Positions 1 through 7,964 of a stretch of DNA of 64,000 bases are shown here, piece by piece. Under the pieces are notes generated by a model. The model saw only the letters and a list, made by a program, of their open reading frames with translations, did not search any database and was not told the DNA's origin. A program made the translations under genes and the position numbers. The DNA is from Firmicutes bacterium UBA3572 (lineage in GTDB: Bacteria > Bacillota > Desulfotomaculia > Desulfotomaculales > Desulforudaceae), in contig DFNH01000027.1 in assembly GCA_002375985.1 (NCBI GenBank), positions 1 through 64,000 of the forward strand, given 5' to 3'. Positions within the stretch are counted from its first letter, which is position 1; every line of letters starts with the position of its first letter.

Positions 1-297
1 CCGCGGTGCTCACCTGCTGGCTTTAGTATACCGGGTAATTATTACAAAACCATATCTAATTTGTTACATTTTTGTGTACTTTACTAAAAAACAAGGTTTC
101 CATATGGTATGGATCAAGATCCTGGTGTCCGTGCCCGCATTAATTGTATATTGTACATGATTGACTGTAGACGGCAGGGTAAAGTGTTCCTAGGGCGAAA
201 TGCCGAAGCTGAGCCATACTCCCTAGGATATAATCCTCACAACTGCCTCTGGGCCGCACGGCTAAACAGTACTTACATTGGGCGGCGGGCGCTGGAG

Positions 298-496
298 AGA
301 ACCTGGTCACCCCTGTCCCGCATGTCTCTGCACACGGATACACAGACACGATTTTCATGGGTGCTGGGCGGTCACGCGCTTCGCTCTGCATCGCATTCGG
401 GTTTACCGCCGGTGTTGTCTGCGGTGCCGGAAAACCGTCAGCGTACCCCCGGACTTCCTTGTGTCCTGCGTGAACAGGCGGTACGCTTGGTGGTAA
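298..496 (+). pseudogene. zinc-ribbon transposase-like remnant
   Basis: A short plus-strand reading frame carries two paired-cysteine knuckles (CPAC early, CLRC later) followed by KTVSVPPDFLVS. This resembles the N-terminal zinc ribbon of DUF6431-type transposase-like proteins, whose usual wording is RTFSVLPDFLLPYRRY. There is no convincing ribosome site, and the frame closes right after the ribbon, where a helix-turn-helix should follow. It is read as a decayed fragment of a mobile-element gene. The rest of bases 1-530 shows nothing else I can support. Confidence 0.35.
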
Positions 497-529
497 AGGG
501 CGGAACCTTGGCCCCGGAGCCTTGAATAC

Positions 530-564
530 ATAAAAAGTGCCACCTCCATTTACAGGTGGCACTT
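530..564 (-). terminator. intrinsic terminator of the OB-fold gene
   Basis: A perfect 11-bp inverted repeat (535-545 against 554-564, stem AAGTGCCACCT) is followed on the minus strand by a T-rich run. It lies about 30 bases past the stop of the minus-strand gene that starts near 1350, so it is its terminator. Confidence 0.85.
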
Positions 565-591
565 GGTTCAACTCGCAGCTTTCAGGTTTTT

Positions 592-1350
592 CTACCATTC
601 TCGCTCCCAAGGTGGCGGGCCGCCTTTTGGGTCCAGCTTCCAGTGCCGGTGCGGTCCCCCGGCCCAGGGCGGCGGGCCGTATCCATCGCGTATAGCGATC
701 TTTTTGCCATCTTCTAAAATTATACTGAAAATGTCTATTTCTACTCTACCACTCCACCGCTCAAAATCAACTTCTCCTGTAACTGTTGCTTCTTGACCTA
801 CTGGCAATTTCAACCGGTGATACCAGGGAGGACCTCCTTCAATGATAAGCTGGTTGGTTCCGTCGCTTAGTATATATTCGTTTTCTTCAATATGGTGAGT
901 AATTGTACCACTTACAGTTACCACTTGGTCATATACCGGGTTAGCCAGTACTTGAGCTATTGTTGTGTTTACCGGGTTAGGCGTTTCCCACTGGACCGGC
1001 AAGGACATTGCCGGCGCCGCTACAGGTGCCGGCAGAGACGGTGACGTTGCAAGTGAACTTGGCTGTTCTTTTAAAGCAGCTATTTCTTCCTGCAACCGGA
1101 CGTTCTCCTCTCTTAACCGCTGCACTTCCTCTTTTAACTCTTCTATCAGTTCAGTTGGCTGTTCTACTTCCCCCGCATAATTCTCCAGTGTGTACACATT
1201 TTCCACCACAGCAGTTTCTTCCACAACGGCACTTTCATCCACTTCTTGAGCGCCAACCGCCTTTAACTTTGCATCACCAAACACCCAGCCCGCTACCAGC
1301 AACACTACCAATCCTGAAAACAAACCAACTTTAAAAGTGCTTCTTCTCAA
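592..1350 (-). CDS. exported coiled-coil / OB-fold protein, function unknown
   Basis: The predicted protein has 252 residues. Residues 1-35 form a positively charged start and one hydrophobic stretch, a signal peptide or anchor. Residues about 65-95 are a heptad-rich coiled coil (ELIEELKEEVQRLREENVRL). Residues about 125-220 read like a small OB fold of the YgiW/YdeI (BOF) kind, with the pattern VVTVSGTI, YILSDGTN and ATVTGEVDFE. The tail is rich in Pro, Trp and Gly, and the PPPW motif occurs twice. Start: TTG at 1350 behind GGAGGGGAGG; the first in-frame alternatives lie inside the signal. A TTGACA hexamer sits at 1407-1412 (minus strand) but no good -10 is at the right distance. It is a single gene with its own terminator. 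The BOF assignment is an inference from pattern; binding of a ligand or nucleic acid outside the membrane is possible but unproven. Confidence 0.75.
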   Translation of the reverse strand: MRRSTFKVGLFSGLVVLLVAGWVFGDAKLKAVGAQEVDESAVVEETAVVENVYTLENYAGEVEQPTELIEELKEEVQRLREENVRLQEEIAALKEQPSSLATSPSLPAPVAAPAMSLPVQWETPNPVNTTIAQVLANPVYDQVVTVSGTITHHIEENEYILSDGTNQLIIEGGPPWYHRLKLPVGQEATVTGEVDFERWSGRVEIDIFSIILEDGKKIAIRDGYGPPPWAGGPHRHWKLDPKGGPPPWEREW

Positions 1351-1717
1351 CGTTACCTCCCCTCCCTGATATAGCTTGAGTATAACTTATCATACAACCC
1401 ATCCATTGTCAATAGATTCCAAAAATATATGTATTATTATTAACTTAAAGAACTAGACGGTCAATCTGCCGAGCCGTAAGCGGCAAACCGCTTTCAGCAG
1501 ACGCCCATGTCACCCTTGAGGGTGACACTAGCAGAGGATGAAGATGGGTTTGTGTTGAATTTCTCCAGATGCGGCTGGCGAAGAGAAGTCGAACTTTACT
1601 TGGTGCTTTGAGCCCGGAGGGCAGGCCGACCCCGGCGACCTGGTGCACCGCAGATTGTTGCTCCTACTGGGAAGCACGCAGGGCAGAATCTAATCAAAGA
1701 CCGTCCTGATCGTCGGG
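1351..1717. other. intergenic stretch without a supported gene
   Basis: The reading frames here have no ribosome sites and no recognisable protein. The only structure is a perfect 8-bp stem with a 4-base loop at 1508-1527 (TGTCACCC / GGGTGACA). It has no T-run, so it does not look like a standard terminator. CAGAATCTAAT at 1684-1694 matches the outer end of the dispersed fold-back element found elsewhere in the window, but without the rest of it. Confidence 0.4.
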
Positions 1718-1746
1718 ACAAAAAACGGCTCCTCACTTGAGCCGTT
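1718..1746 (-). terminator. intrinsic terminator of rpmB
   Basis: The 8-bp stem AACGGCTC / GAGCCGTT (1724-1731 with 1739-1746) is followed on the minus strand by a run of six T. It ends the rpmB transcript about 35 bases after its stop codon. Confidence 0.85.
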
Positions 1747-1780
1747 CTTAATTTCTTTCGTTCCTTGGGTGAAACAGGCC

Positions 1781-1972
1781 CTAGATTGCCCGGACTACGC
1801 GTCCGCTCCGGAGACAGCGCGTACAGACCCGGATCCGTTTGGGTTTGCCGTTGACCAAAGCTCGCACCCGCTGCAGGTTCGGTTCCCAAGTCCGCTTCGT
1901 GCGGATGTGGGAGTGGCTGACTCTCATTCCTACCACAACGCCCTTGCCGCAAATCGCACACTTCTTAGCCAC
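1781..1972 (-). CDS. rpmB: 50S ribosomal protein L28
   Basis: This 63-residue protein starts VAKKCAICGKG and has the L28 pattern: basic, with SHSHIRTKRTWEPN and a C-terminal VCTRCLRSG. The two CxxC pairs make it the zinc-binding form of L28. It binds 23S rRNA in the large subunit. The start is GTG at 1972, seven bases behind an AAGGAGG ribosome site; the longer frame to 2032 would add a stretch with no L28 similarity. It is monocistronic, with its own promoter (2004-2032) and terminator. The single-gene setting is usual for rpmB in Firmicutes. Confidence 0.95.
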   Translation of the reverse strand: MAKKCAICGKGVVVGMRVSHSHIRTKRTWEPNLQRVRALVNGKPKRIRVCTRCLRSGRVVRAI

Positions 1973-2003
1973 AAGTACACCTCCTTGTGCAAACCACGCT
2001 AAC

Positions 2004-2032
2004 ATTCTACCAAAGCTGGAGGCCGTGTGCAA
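2004..2032 (-). promoter_or_regulatory. sigma-A-type promoter of rpmB
   Basis: On the minus strand, TTGCAC (2032-2027) and TAGAAT (2009-2004) are separated by exactly 17 bases. The GTG start of rpmB lies about 30 bases downstream of the -10 box. Confidence 0.65.
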
Positions 2033-2213
2033 GCACTAATTGGCTCTGATAGGGGGGTGCCCTTTCGGTGTGCATCCAAACTTCTCGGGCAAGGCACGCG
2101 GCGCCCCGGCCCACGTGCAGTGCCGTCCACGAGGAGCACCGGTCGCGTCAAAGGGGCCACCATCCCGTCCTCTTCCCAATTATTGACAATGCGGTTTATC
2201 GACGGAACCCTAC

Positions 2214-3221
2214 CTACGCCTGAAGCGGAGTCTCCCGCTCCTCGTGCCGGTCCGCGGAAGATACGCTCAGGTTGTACCACTTGCCGCAGCGGGAACCCCA
2301 GCGGCTGACCAGCTCTCCGGCGATGTAAAACTCGTTAACCTCACAGTTGTTCGGGCAGTCCGTGCAGGAAAAGGTACGGGGCTGACAGGTGAACTCGGCG
2401 ATGTGCGCCGTGCCACGGAAATTGCTGGGCACACGCCGGCGTTCGGCGTGGCGCTTGGCCAGAAGCGCCGCACCGAAAGCGCCCATCACCTGGAAGTGCT
2501 CAGGGACCACGATGTCCAGGTTCAGGCGCTTCTGGAATGCCGCGCGGATGCCCACATTGGCGGCGACGCCCCCCTGGAATAAGACAACTGGTTCGATTTT
2601 GTGGCCGCGGGCCACGTTGGCCAGATAGTTCCCCACCAGGGCGAGACAAAGCCCGGCGATCAGGTCCTCTTTTTTGTAGCCCATCTGCTGTTTGTGGATG
2701 AGATCGGACTCGGCGAACACGCCGCAGCGGCCGGCGATTTTGATCGGGTTCTTGGATCGCAAGGCGTAGTCGCCGAACTGTTCAATGGGGATGCCCAGCC
2801 GCACGGCCTGGTGATCCAAAAACGAGCCGGTGCCTGCGGCGCAGACGGTATTCATGTTGAACCCTACCGGTACGCCGTCCCTAAAAAAGATGATTTTGGA
2901 GTCCTGTCCGCCGATGTCAATGACGGTATGAACACCGGGCTCAAAGTGGCGGGCGGCCGTCGCGTGGGCGGTAATCTCGTTCTTGATCACGTCTGCGCCC
3001 ACCATGATCCCGGCCAGCCGGCGGCCGCTGCCGGTGGTGCCGACGCCGCCGATACGCGGTTCGCCCATTTGGGCATACAACTCCCGGAAGGAACGCTGGA
3101 TAGCATCTATCGGCCCGCCCTCGGTCCGGAGATAGGATTTGTAGATCAAGTTGTTGTTTTCGTCGATAACGGCCAGCTTGGTGGTGACGCTGCCTACGTC
3201 TATCCCCAGGTAGTAACGCAA
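2214..3221 (-). CDS. acyl-CoA dehydratase activase (HgdC/BadF family ATPase)
   Basis: The 335-residue protein belongs to the ASKHA-fold activators that pass an ATP-energised electron to 2-hydroxyacyl-CoA dehydratases or benzoyl-CoA reductases. It opens with the phosphate-binding loop GIDVGSVTTKLAV and has a second nucleotide motif at VIDIGGQDSKI. The two cysteines that bridge a [4Fe-4S] cluster between subunits lie in CAAGTGSF and GRCGVFAESD. A C-terminal Cys-rich extension (CTDCPNNC, RCGKW) is typical of activases paired with DUF2229 proteins rather than of minimal HgdC. Start: TTG at 3221 after AGGAGGG. It follows the DUF2229 gene by 14 bases, so the two are co-transcribed. No dehydratase alpha/beta genes lie nearby, and the substrate cannot be told. 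Confidence 0.85.
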   Translation of the reverse strand: MRYYLGIDVGSVTTKLAVIDENNNLIYKSYLRTEGGPIDAIQRSFRELYAQMGEPRIGGVGTTGSGRRLAGIMVGADVIKNEITAHATAARHFEPGVHTVIDIGGQDSKIIFFRDGVPVGFNMNTVCAAGTGSFLDHQAVRLGIPIEQFGDYALRSKNPIKIAGRCGVFAESDLIHKQQMGYKKEDLIAGLCLALVGNYLANVARGHKIEPVVLFQGGVAANVGIRAAFQKRLNLDIVVPEHFQVMGAFGAALLAKRHAERRRVPSNFRGTAHIAEFTCQPRTFSCTDCPNNCEVNEFYIAGELVSRWGSRCGKWYNLSVSSADRHEERETPLQA

Positions 3222-3235
3222 AAGGTTCCCTCCTA

Positions 3236-5407
3236 CTAGTGTCGGACGGTGCGGCGGTCTTTCAGGATGTCCAGAAAGGCTTCCACCCTGGTTTCAAAAC
3301 CGGCTTCGCCCGTCTGGTCGGTAATGATAAAGGTCATTACCGGAATGTCTAGCTCCCGGCTGAGCCTAATCATAACATTTTGGGCCACGATTTCGGGCAT
3401 ACAGGTAAAGGGCATCAAGTGGATAACACCGTCAATACCTTCTTTCGGTGCCAGTGCCGTGAGTCCAACGCTGAAGTGTCCGTGTCCTCCGACTTCGACT
3501 CCCAAATAAGGGGCAGCCGCTTGGTAAACCTGTTTCTTGCGTTCTGTGACTGCTTTTTGAGGAAAGATGTTCTTATGAAACCACTGGGTAACGGATATCT
3601 CCCTGTCCACCCACACCCGGGGATCGGCGGATTTCCCGAGCATTGACTCCAGGTGCAGGTTGGCGTAGGGTTCCAGTACCACCCAGATTTCGCCCACGAT
3701 GCGTACCCGGACCGGATCGGTATCCTCGGTTTCCACCGCTTCGGCCTGCTCCCGGAATTCGGCGAGCAACCGCCAGACCGTCTCGGCCGATTCTGCCTGT
3801 TCCACGCGGCGTACAAAGCGCTTGAAGAGTGGGTCGATAGTGCCCTGGTTGCGCTCGAACGCACGTAGCCGGTGACAGATCCGTTCCCCTTCATCGATAG
3901 CCGCCATACGGTGATACCCGGCATAAAGCGCCCGGATGATTTTGAGCCAGGAGGCACCCTTGGTAGCCCGTTTTAGAGTCTGCCGGAATCTGGACCATCG
4001 TTCTTTGAACGGCAAGGGCGGGTCGATAATGATAACTTCAAAATCGTAACCCATCTGGCGCAGAATCTGTTCCTGGATCTGAGCGTACCAGCCCAGCCGG
4101 CATTTGCCCTTGCCCCCGACCATCAACAAATGGGTGGCGCCATGCTCCAGGAGCCAGCGCATCTGGCCAAGAGTGTAAGTAAAAGGAATGCACACAAACT
4201 CGGGAGCCAAGGGTTTTCCGAGTTCGAGTATTTCCTTGGTGGCGTGTGGCGTATTGATGGAGTCAATGCCGCATTCGGCCAGGGCGGAACGGACAGCCAG
4301 ATCCAAGTGTCCCATGGTGGGCATGCCCACTACCATCCGCTCGGCTCTCAGGGCCGGCGTCGGTCTTTCCGCCGCCGGCGGTGCTTTGGCGGGTTGAATA
4401 CCGTAATCGTAATCCGAATTTGATGCAGGCAGGGGCTGAACGTCCATAAAGGCCTCAATCCTGGTGGCCAGCCCGGCGTCCGCGGTATGCTCATCCAGGG
4501 TTAGCAAAAGGAAGGGTACGCCGTGGCGGGCTGCCTCCTTTTCTACGTAGTTTTCAATGATCGATTCTGGCCCGCATTCGAAGGAGCCGACCAGGACTAA
4601 TTTGTCCACCAGACGGTTACGGATATAATGTAGTGCGGCGCCAAGTAGCTGGGCCTCGAAACGCCACAACCGTTCCCCTTCGAACACCGTATCGATCTGA
4701 CGCCGTACTTCGGCGTGCGGCACCATTTCCGCGGTTAGTACCGGCCCGTACTCCGCAAACTTGGATAATAGGTCCAGGCTGAACCCGTCGTACAGGATAT
4801 AGGGATGGCCGATGACGCCCACGGTTTGGCCCGGGCCTTGTTTGCGGGCCGCGGCTGTATGGTTGTGGCGCGGCGGTCGGTCCGCCTGCAGCACCTTAAA
4901 TGCGTCGGGGGTGAGCATCCGTTCCTGCACGCATAAATCTTCAAAACGCCGTTGCGCCTGCCAGGCCGACCGAATGGCCTGTGCCGCCTGCCGAGGCGAG
5001 GCTCCCATTTGGGTTCCTATATCGATCCAGGTTTGTTCCCAGTCACGTTTGCCGGCGGAGAGGTCGATCAGTGGGCTCAGCACTTGCGCGGCATTTCCCA
5101 GGGCGTTTTTGACCATATATGGAATGCCGATAAACTTCGGGCAGCAGTAGTTTTTTCGTTCTAGGCTTACTAGACACGGAATGAACAGCCGGTCCACGCC
5201 GCGGTCTAGCAGTTCCTTCACGTGTCCGAACAAGAGCTTGACGGCCACGCAGGGCTCATCGGTGGGGCAAAACTCCATTTTTTTCAGTGTCTGCTTGGTC
5301 GTCGGCGGAGACAGCAAAAACCTGACGCCGATTGTCCGGCAAAACTCGGCGTAAAAAGGATACATGTAATAGTAGGCCATCGCCCGCGGCAGGCCGACGG
5401 TTAACAC
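3236..5407 (-). CDS. DUF2229 / HgdB-like acyl-CoA dehydratase-related protein
   Basis: From the chosen start the protein has 723 residues. It contains two HgdB-like modules. The first begins VLTVGLPRAMAYYYMYPF and has the conserved cysteines FCPTDEPC, FIPCLVS and NYCCPK. The second begins VVGMPTMGHLDLAVRSAL and carries FVCIPFTYTLG and GKGKCRLGWYAQ. These cysteines are the likely iron-sulfur ligands. The frame is open to 5608, but that part is not conserved-looking and its TTG lacks a ribosome site. GTG at 5407 has AGGGGTG eight bases upstream and sits right at the first domain. It is the upstream partner of the activase. Known fused homologues join both parts in one long protein; here they are split. 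The reaction is unknown. Confidence 0.75.
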   Translation of the reverse strand: MLTVGLPRAMAYYYMYPFYAEFCRTIGVRFLLSPPTTKQTLKKMEFCPTDEPCVAVKLLFGHVKELLDRGVDRLFIPCLVSLERKNYCCPKFIGIPYMVKNALGNAAQVLSPLIDLSAGKRDWEQTWIDIGTQMGASPRQAAQAIRSAWQAQRRFEDLCVQERMLTPDAFKVLQADRPPRHNHTAAARKQGPGQTVGVIGHPYILYDGFSLDLLSKFAEYGPVLTAEMVPHAEVRRQIDTVFEGERLWRFEAQLLGAALHYIRNRLVDKLVLVGSFECGPESIIENYVEKEAARHGVPFLLLTLDEHTADAGLATRIEAFMDVQPLPASNSDYDYGIQPAKAPPAAERPTPALRAERMVVGMPTMGHLDLAVRSALAECGIDSINTPHATKEILELGKPLAPEFVCIPFTYTLGQMRWLLEHGATHLLMVGGKGKCRLGWYAQIQEQILRQMGYDFEVIIIDPPLPFKERWSRFRQTLKRATKGASWLKIIRALYAGYHRMAAIDEGERICHRLRAFERNQGTIDPLFKRFVRRVEQAESAETVWRLLAEFREQAEAVETEDTDPVRVRIVGEIWVVLEPYANLHLESMLGKSADPRVWVDREISVTQWFHKNIFPQKAVTERKKQVYQAAAPYLGVEVGGHGHFSVGLTALAPKEGIDGVIHLMPFTCMPEIVAQNVMIRLSRELDIPVMTFIITDQTGEAGFETRVEAFLDILKDRRTVRH

Positions 5408-5684
5408 GCGTGTTTCACCCCTGCACAGGAACTCAGTTAAAAAGTATTCCCTCGGCGACCAAGGAAAAAACCAAAAAGATGGGCGGTCAGAACCAAACCT
5501 AAGTTTAGCAGAATATGGGCCGGGCGTCAATTTTGCCTGCAGAAGCCAGAAGACTTTCGCAGGCGTTAACGGTTCCCAATAACGTCTGTGGTAATTAAGT
5601 GTAATCAAAAAATGGGAAACATATCGCGTGTGTATCAGGGGACAATTAAGGTAGTTATAACTTGCTTGTTAGGGTGAGAGACGA
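5408..5684. other. divergent intergenic region
   Basis: This region holds the leader of the DUF2229 gene (minus strand) and the upstream region of a small plus-strand gene. The DUF2229 frame stays open through most of it, but the start at 5407 is preferred. On the minus strand TTGTCC and TATGTT lie 16 bases apart near 5621-5649 and could be that gene's promoter; this is weak. Confidence 0.3.
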
Positions 5685-5855
5685 ATGGCTGAGTTACGCA
5701 AAAAAAGGTATTTTAGAAAAAACAATGTCCGACTGGCACAAAAAACGGCTGAGCAAATCCCGCTTTATGAGCTGGGACGTGAAATTGGCATAGATTTCCC
5801 ACGCTTGGATGGCTGGGAAAAACGATTCAATCTCTCCCGGCCAAGGAAGCCGTGA
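5685..5855 (+). CDS. small basic protein of 56 residues, function unknown
   Basis: ATG at 5685 follows AGGGTGAGAG and opens a frame coding MAELRKKRYFRKNN..., ending at TGA 5853-5855. The protein is basic at its start (KKRYFRKNN) and acidic to amphipathic in the middle (YELGREIGIDFPRLDGW). It ends 89 bases before the start of the alpha/beta spore protein gene and reads the same way. I recognise no family. Its size, charge and place suggest a sporulation-associated or DNA-binding small protein, but that is only a guess from context. Confidence 0.5.
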   Translation: MAELRKKRYFRKNNVRLAQKTAEQIPLYELGREIGIDFPRLDGWEKRFNLSRPRKP

Positions 5856-5867
5856 CAAGAAGTGTTA

Positions 5868-5897
5868 ACATAAATCCTCTTTATACGCTTCATAATA
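5868..5897 (+). promoter_or_regulatory. candidate sigma-G promoter of the spore protein gene
   Basis: CATAATA at 5891-5897 fits the -10 of sigma-F/G promoters (CATNNTA). ACATA at 5868-5872, 18 bases upstream, is one base off the -35 pattern GHATR. It lies about 45 bases before the alpha/beta SASP start, where forespore control is expected from knowledge of this family. Confidence 0.45.
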
Positions 5898-5944
5898 TTA
5901 TTGAAACAGATAAAAAATCATTTTTTGTAAGAGGAGGAAGAAAA

Positions 5945-6205
5945 ATGGGTCGTACGAATCCGAAAATTGTGCCGCAAGCCAAGAACGCGCTTGATCAGAT
6001 GAAGTACGAGGTGGCCAGCGAGATCGGCATCGGCAACTACCAGCAGTTGGACAAGGGTGATCTGCCCTCCCGCATTAACGGTAAGGTGGGCGGCAACATG
6101 GTGCGGAAAATGGTAGCTTTTGCCGAACAGGCGATGGCCCAGGGTAACGTGGCCCAGGTTCGCAATACCGTCCCGCCCGAGCCTTTTGGCACTCAGGGAC
6201 AGTAA
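5945..6205 (+). CDS. alpha/beta-type small acid-soluble spore protein
   Basis: The protein has 86 residues. It shows the family signature: RTNPKIVPQAKNALDQMKYEVASEIGI in the first half, and INGKVGGNMVRKMVAFAEQ in the second. Such proteins coat forespore DNA, shift it to an A-like form and protect it from UV, heat and peroxide; they are later cut for amino acids. The GPR cleavage site corresponds to the segment around YEVASEIG. Start: ATG at 5945, six bases behind AGAGGAGG; the in-frame ATG-like codon at 5852 adds unrelated sequence. The gene for the protease that degrades it, gpr, lies immediately downstream on the other strand. The C-terminal tail is longer than in Bacillus SspA/B. Confidence 0.93.
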   Translation: MGRTNPKIVPQAKNALDQMKYEVASEIGIGNYQQLDKGDLPSRINGKVGGNMVRKMVAFAEQAMAQGNVAQVRNTVPPEPFGTQGQ

Positions 6206-6240
6206 CGCGCGGACACGCATCTTACACTGGACCTCACCGG

Positions 6241-6273
6241 GAGCAGAGAGGCAACCGCCGCTCTGCTTTTTTT
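6241..6273 (+). terminator. intrinsic terminator of the spore protein gene
   Basis: The stem AGCAGAG / CTCTGCT (6242-6248 with 6261-6267) is followed by seven T (6267-6273). It lies 36 bases after the SASP stop and separates it from the convergent gpr. Confidence 0.85.
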
Positions 6274-6295
6274 ATGTGCAGGTACTAGACACATT

Positions 6296-7261
6296 CTATT
6301 GAAGATAGTCGGCGTAATGTTCGGGGTCAACCCCCGGATGTACTGCGGCCGAAATACTGCCGGCGATGATCCGTGCACAGTTGTGGATCAAATCGTCGAT
6401 TTCTTTGGGTGTAACCATCAACTGCCCGCCGAAGGGTTCCAGTAACTGCTGGATGATTCCTTCCATTTCGGCGGTCTGGGGCGGCGTGCGGCCATAAGCT
6501 TCGTACAGCTTTATGATGGCTTCGCGGGCGATCAAGGCGGCGTGGACTACCGTGGGGACTCCGATCGAAATGACTTTCACGCCTAGAGTTTCGGCGGTGA
6601 GGCCTTGCCGCTGTCCACCGATGCCTGAACCGGGGTTGATCCCGCAGTCGGCCAACTGGATGGACGAAGCGATACGCGCTACCGAACTGGCAGCCAGAGC
6701 GTCAACGCAGATAACCAGTTCCGGCTGGACGTGCTCCACCACACCTTTGATGATTTCTACCGTTTCGATTCCGGTGATACCCAGCACACCCGGAGCGAGG
6801 GCGCTTAATACGCGGGTACCTTTAGGGATGTGTTCGGGTGCGAAGTGGTACACGTGGCGGGTTACGAAGGTCTGGTTCGCGGCGCGCGGTCCGAGTGCGT
6901 CCGGAGTGGCGTTCCAGTTCCCCAGCCCCACCACGAGGATGCCGTCCTGATCACTAACCTGGATGAAGTCTTGCAAGGCGGCGGTCAGTTCCTTAACCAC
7001 GGCGGTATGACCCTCCGGATTACTGGAACGCAACACGGGCGCCTCGATGGTCACATAGGTGCCTGGCGGTTTGCCCAGAGCTTGGGCACCGTGCTGATCC
7101 ATAATGCGCACGGTGGTCACCCGCCCGTGGGAGAAATCCCGGCGATCAACGGTGACGCCCGGGATTTCTTGCCCGGTTTGGGCTCGTAATGCTTCATGTG
7201 CCTCAAGGGCAAGATCGGTGGAAACGCCACAGATGCGCAAAAGGACTGCCCCCTTGCTCAT
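6296..7261 (-). CDS. gpr: germination protease GPR
   Basis: The 321-residue protein is the spore protease that starts degradation of small acid-soluble spore proteins during germination (family A25). Visible family segments are the N-terminal TDLALEAHE followed by an acidic/hydrophobic linker to GVTVDRRD, where the zymogen is auto-processed, then YVTIEAPVLR, VVGLGNWNATPDALGPR, and the C-terminal half with CVDALAASSV and NPGSGIGGQR. Length matches the shorter clostridial form. Start: ATG at 7261; the ribosome site is weak (CCAGAG). It converges with its substrate gene, with 90 bases between the stops. No clear sigma-F/G promoter was found upstream. Confidence 0.95.
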   Translation of the reverse strand: MSKGAVLLRICGVSTDLALEAHEALRAQTGQEIPGVTVDRRDFSHGRVTTVRIMDQHGAQALGKPPGTYVTIEAPVLRSSNPEGHTAVVKELTAALQDFIQVSDQDGILVVGLGNWNATPDALGPRAANQTFVTRHVYHFAPEHIPKGTRVLSALAPGVLGITGIETVEIIKGVVEHVQPELVICVDALAASSVARIASSIQLADCGINPGSGIGGQRQGLTAETLGVKVISIGVPTVVHAALIAREAIIKLYEAYGRTPPQTAEMEGIIQQLLEPFGGQLMVTPKEIDDLIHNCARIIAGSISAAVHPGVDPEHYADYLQ

Positions 7262-7336
7262 AACTCTGGTTCGTCGGTATGGTAACCCGCCACGGTGTTA
7301 ATTATACAAGGTAGGTAGATTCTCCGCTTTTTGGGA

Positions 7337-7370
7337 TTGATGCGTGATTTTGGCCGGCGTATGTTATAAT
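7337..7370 (+). promoter_or_regulatory. putative promoter of the rsmD-coaD operon
   Basis: TTGATG (7337-7342) lies 17 bases before TATGTT (7360-7365), which itself overlaps a perfect TATAAT (7365-7370). One of the two -10 boxes probably drives rsmD; transcription would begin near 7375. Confidence 0.45.
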
Positions 7371-7406
7371 AGGTCCAAAATGAAGCGTGGTAATAGGTGC
7401 ATCGTC

Positions 7407-7964
7407 TTGCGCATTATATCCGGATCCTTGAAAGGCAGGCGGATCAAGGCGCGAGCGGGTTTGGCTGTACGTCCCACCACCGACCGCGTGCGCGAAGCCC
7501 TTTTTAATATTCTGGCTTTCCGGGTTAAAGAGGCGCGGTTTCTTGACCTCTACGCCGGAACGGGTGCTATAGGCCTGGAGGCATTGAGTCGGGGTGCTCT
7601 TGAGGTAGTTTTCGTGGAAAAGGACCGCCGGTCAGCCGCCTTGCTGCAGGACAATCTCCAGCGCCTTGGTGTTTCGGAGCGGGCAATAGTGCGGGCGGGA
7701 GAAGCGCTTCCGACCATCGTCTCCCTGGGTCGTGAGGGTCGGAAGTTCGATCTAGTGTTTATGGATCCTCCATACGACCACCCGGTGGTGGAACAAACCC
7801 TGGAGGCATTATCACGTGCCGCAATCCTGGAAAGGGAAGGCTGGGTGATCGCGGAGACCTCACACCGTAATCCCCCGGTCAAATTATGTTCCGGTTTCAA
7901 AGTGTGGCGCCGGGAACGGTATGGCGAAGCGTTACTTTCCTTTTACCGGATGGAGGCGGAATAG
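7407..7964 (+). CDS. rsmD: 16S rRNA (guanine(966)-N2)-methyltransferase RsmD
   Basis: The protein has 185 residues, the usual RsmD length. It transfers a methyl group from SAM to G966 of 16S rRNA during small-subunit assembly. The start LRIISGSLKGRRIKA matches the family N-terminus. FLDLYAGTGAIGLEALSRGA is the SAM-binding loop and FMDPPYD the catalytic DPPY motif. Start: TTG at 7407 with AGGTG seven bases upstream. An ATG at 7380 is in frame but would sit only about 10 bases from the -10 box and adds non-conserved residues. Its stop touches the coaD start codon, so the two are translationally coupled; the rsmD-coaD order is common in Firmicutes. Confidence 0.93.
   Translation: MRIISGSLKGRRIKARAGLAVRPTTDRVREALFNILAFRVKEARFLDLYAGTGAIGLEALSRGALEVVFVEKDRRSAALLQDNLQRLGVSERAIVRAGEALPTIVSLGREGRKFDLVFMDPPYDHPVVEQTLEALSRAAILEREGWVIAETSHRNPPVKLCSGFKVWRRERYGEALLSFYRMEAE

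Noticed and set aside
109..610. Overlapping open frames on both strands at the left edge
   Set aside because: No ribosome sites, no agreement with protein families apart from the short zinc-ribbon piece; one frame runs through a terminator.
5408..5608. Longer start for the DUF2229 gene
   Set aside because: The TTG at 5608 lacks a ribosome site and the added 67 residues look non-coding; GTG 5407 has a good site at the domain start.
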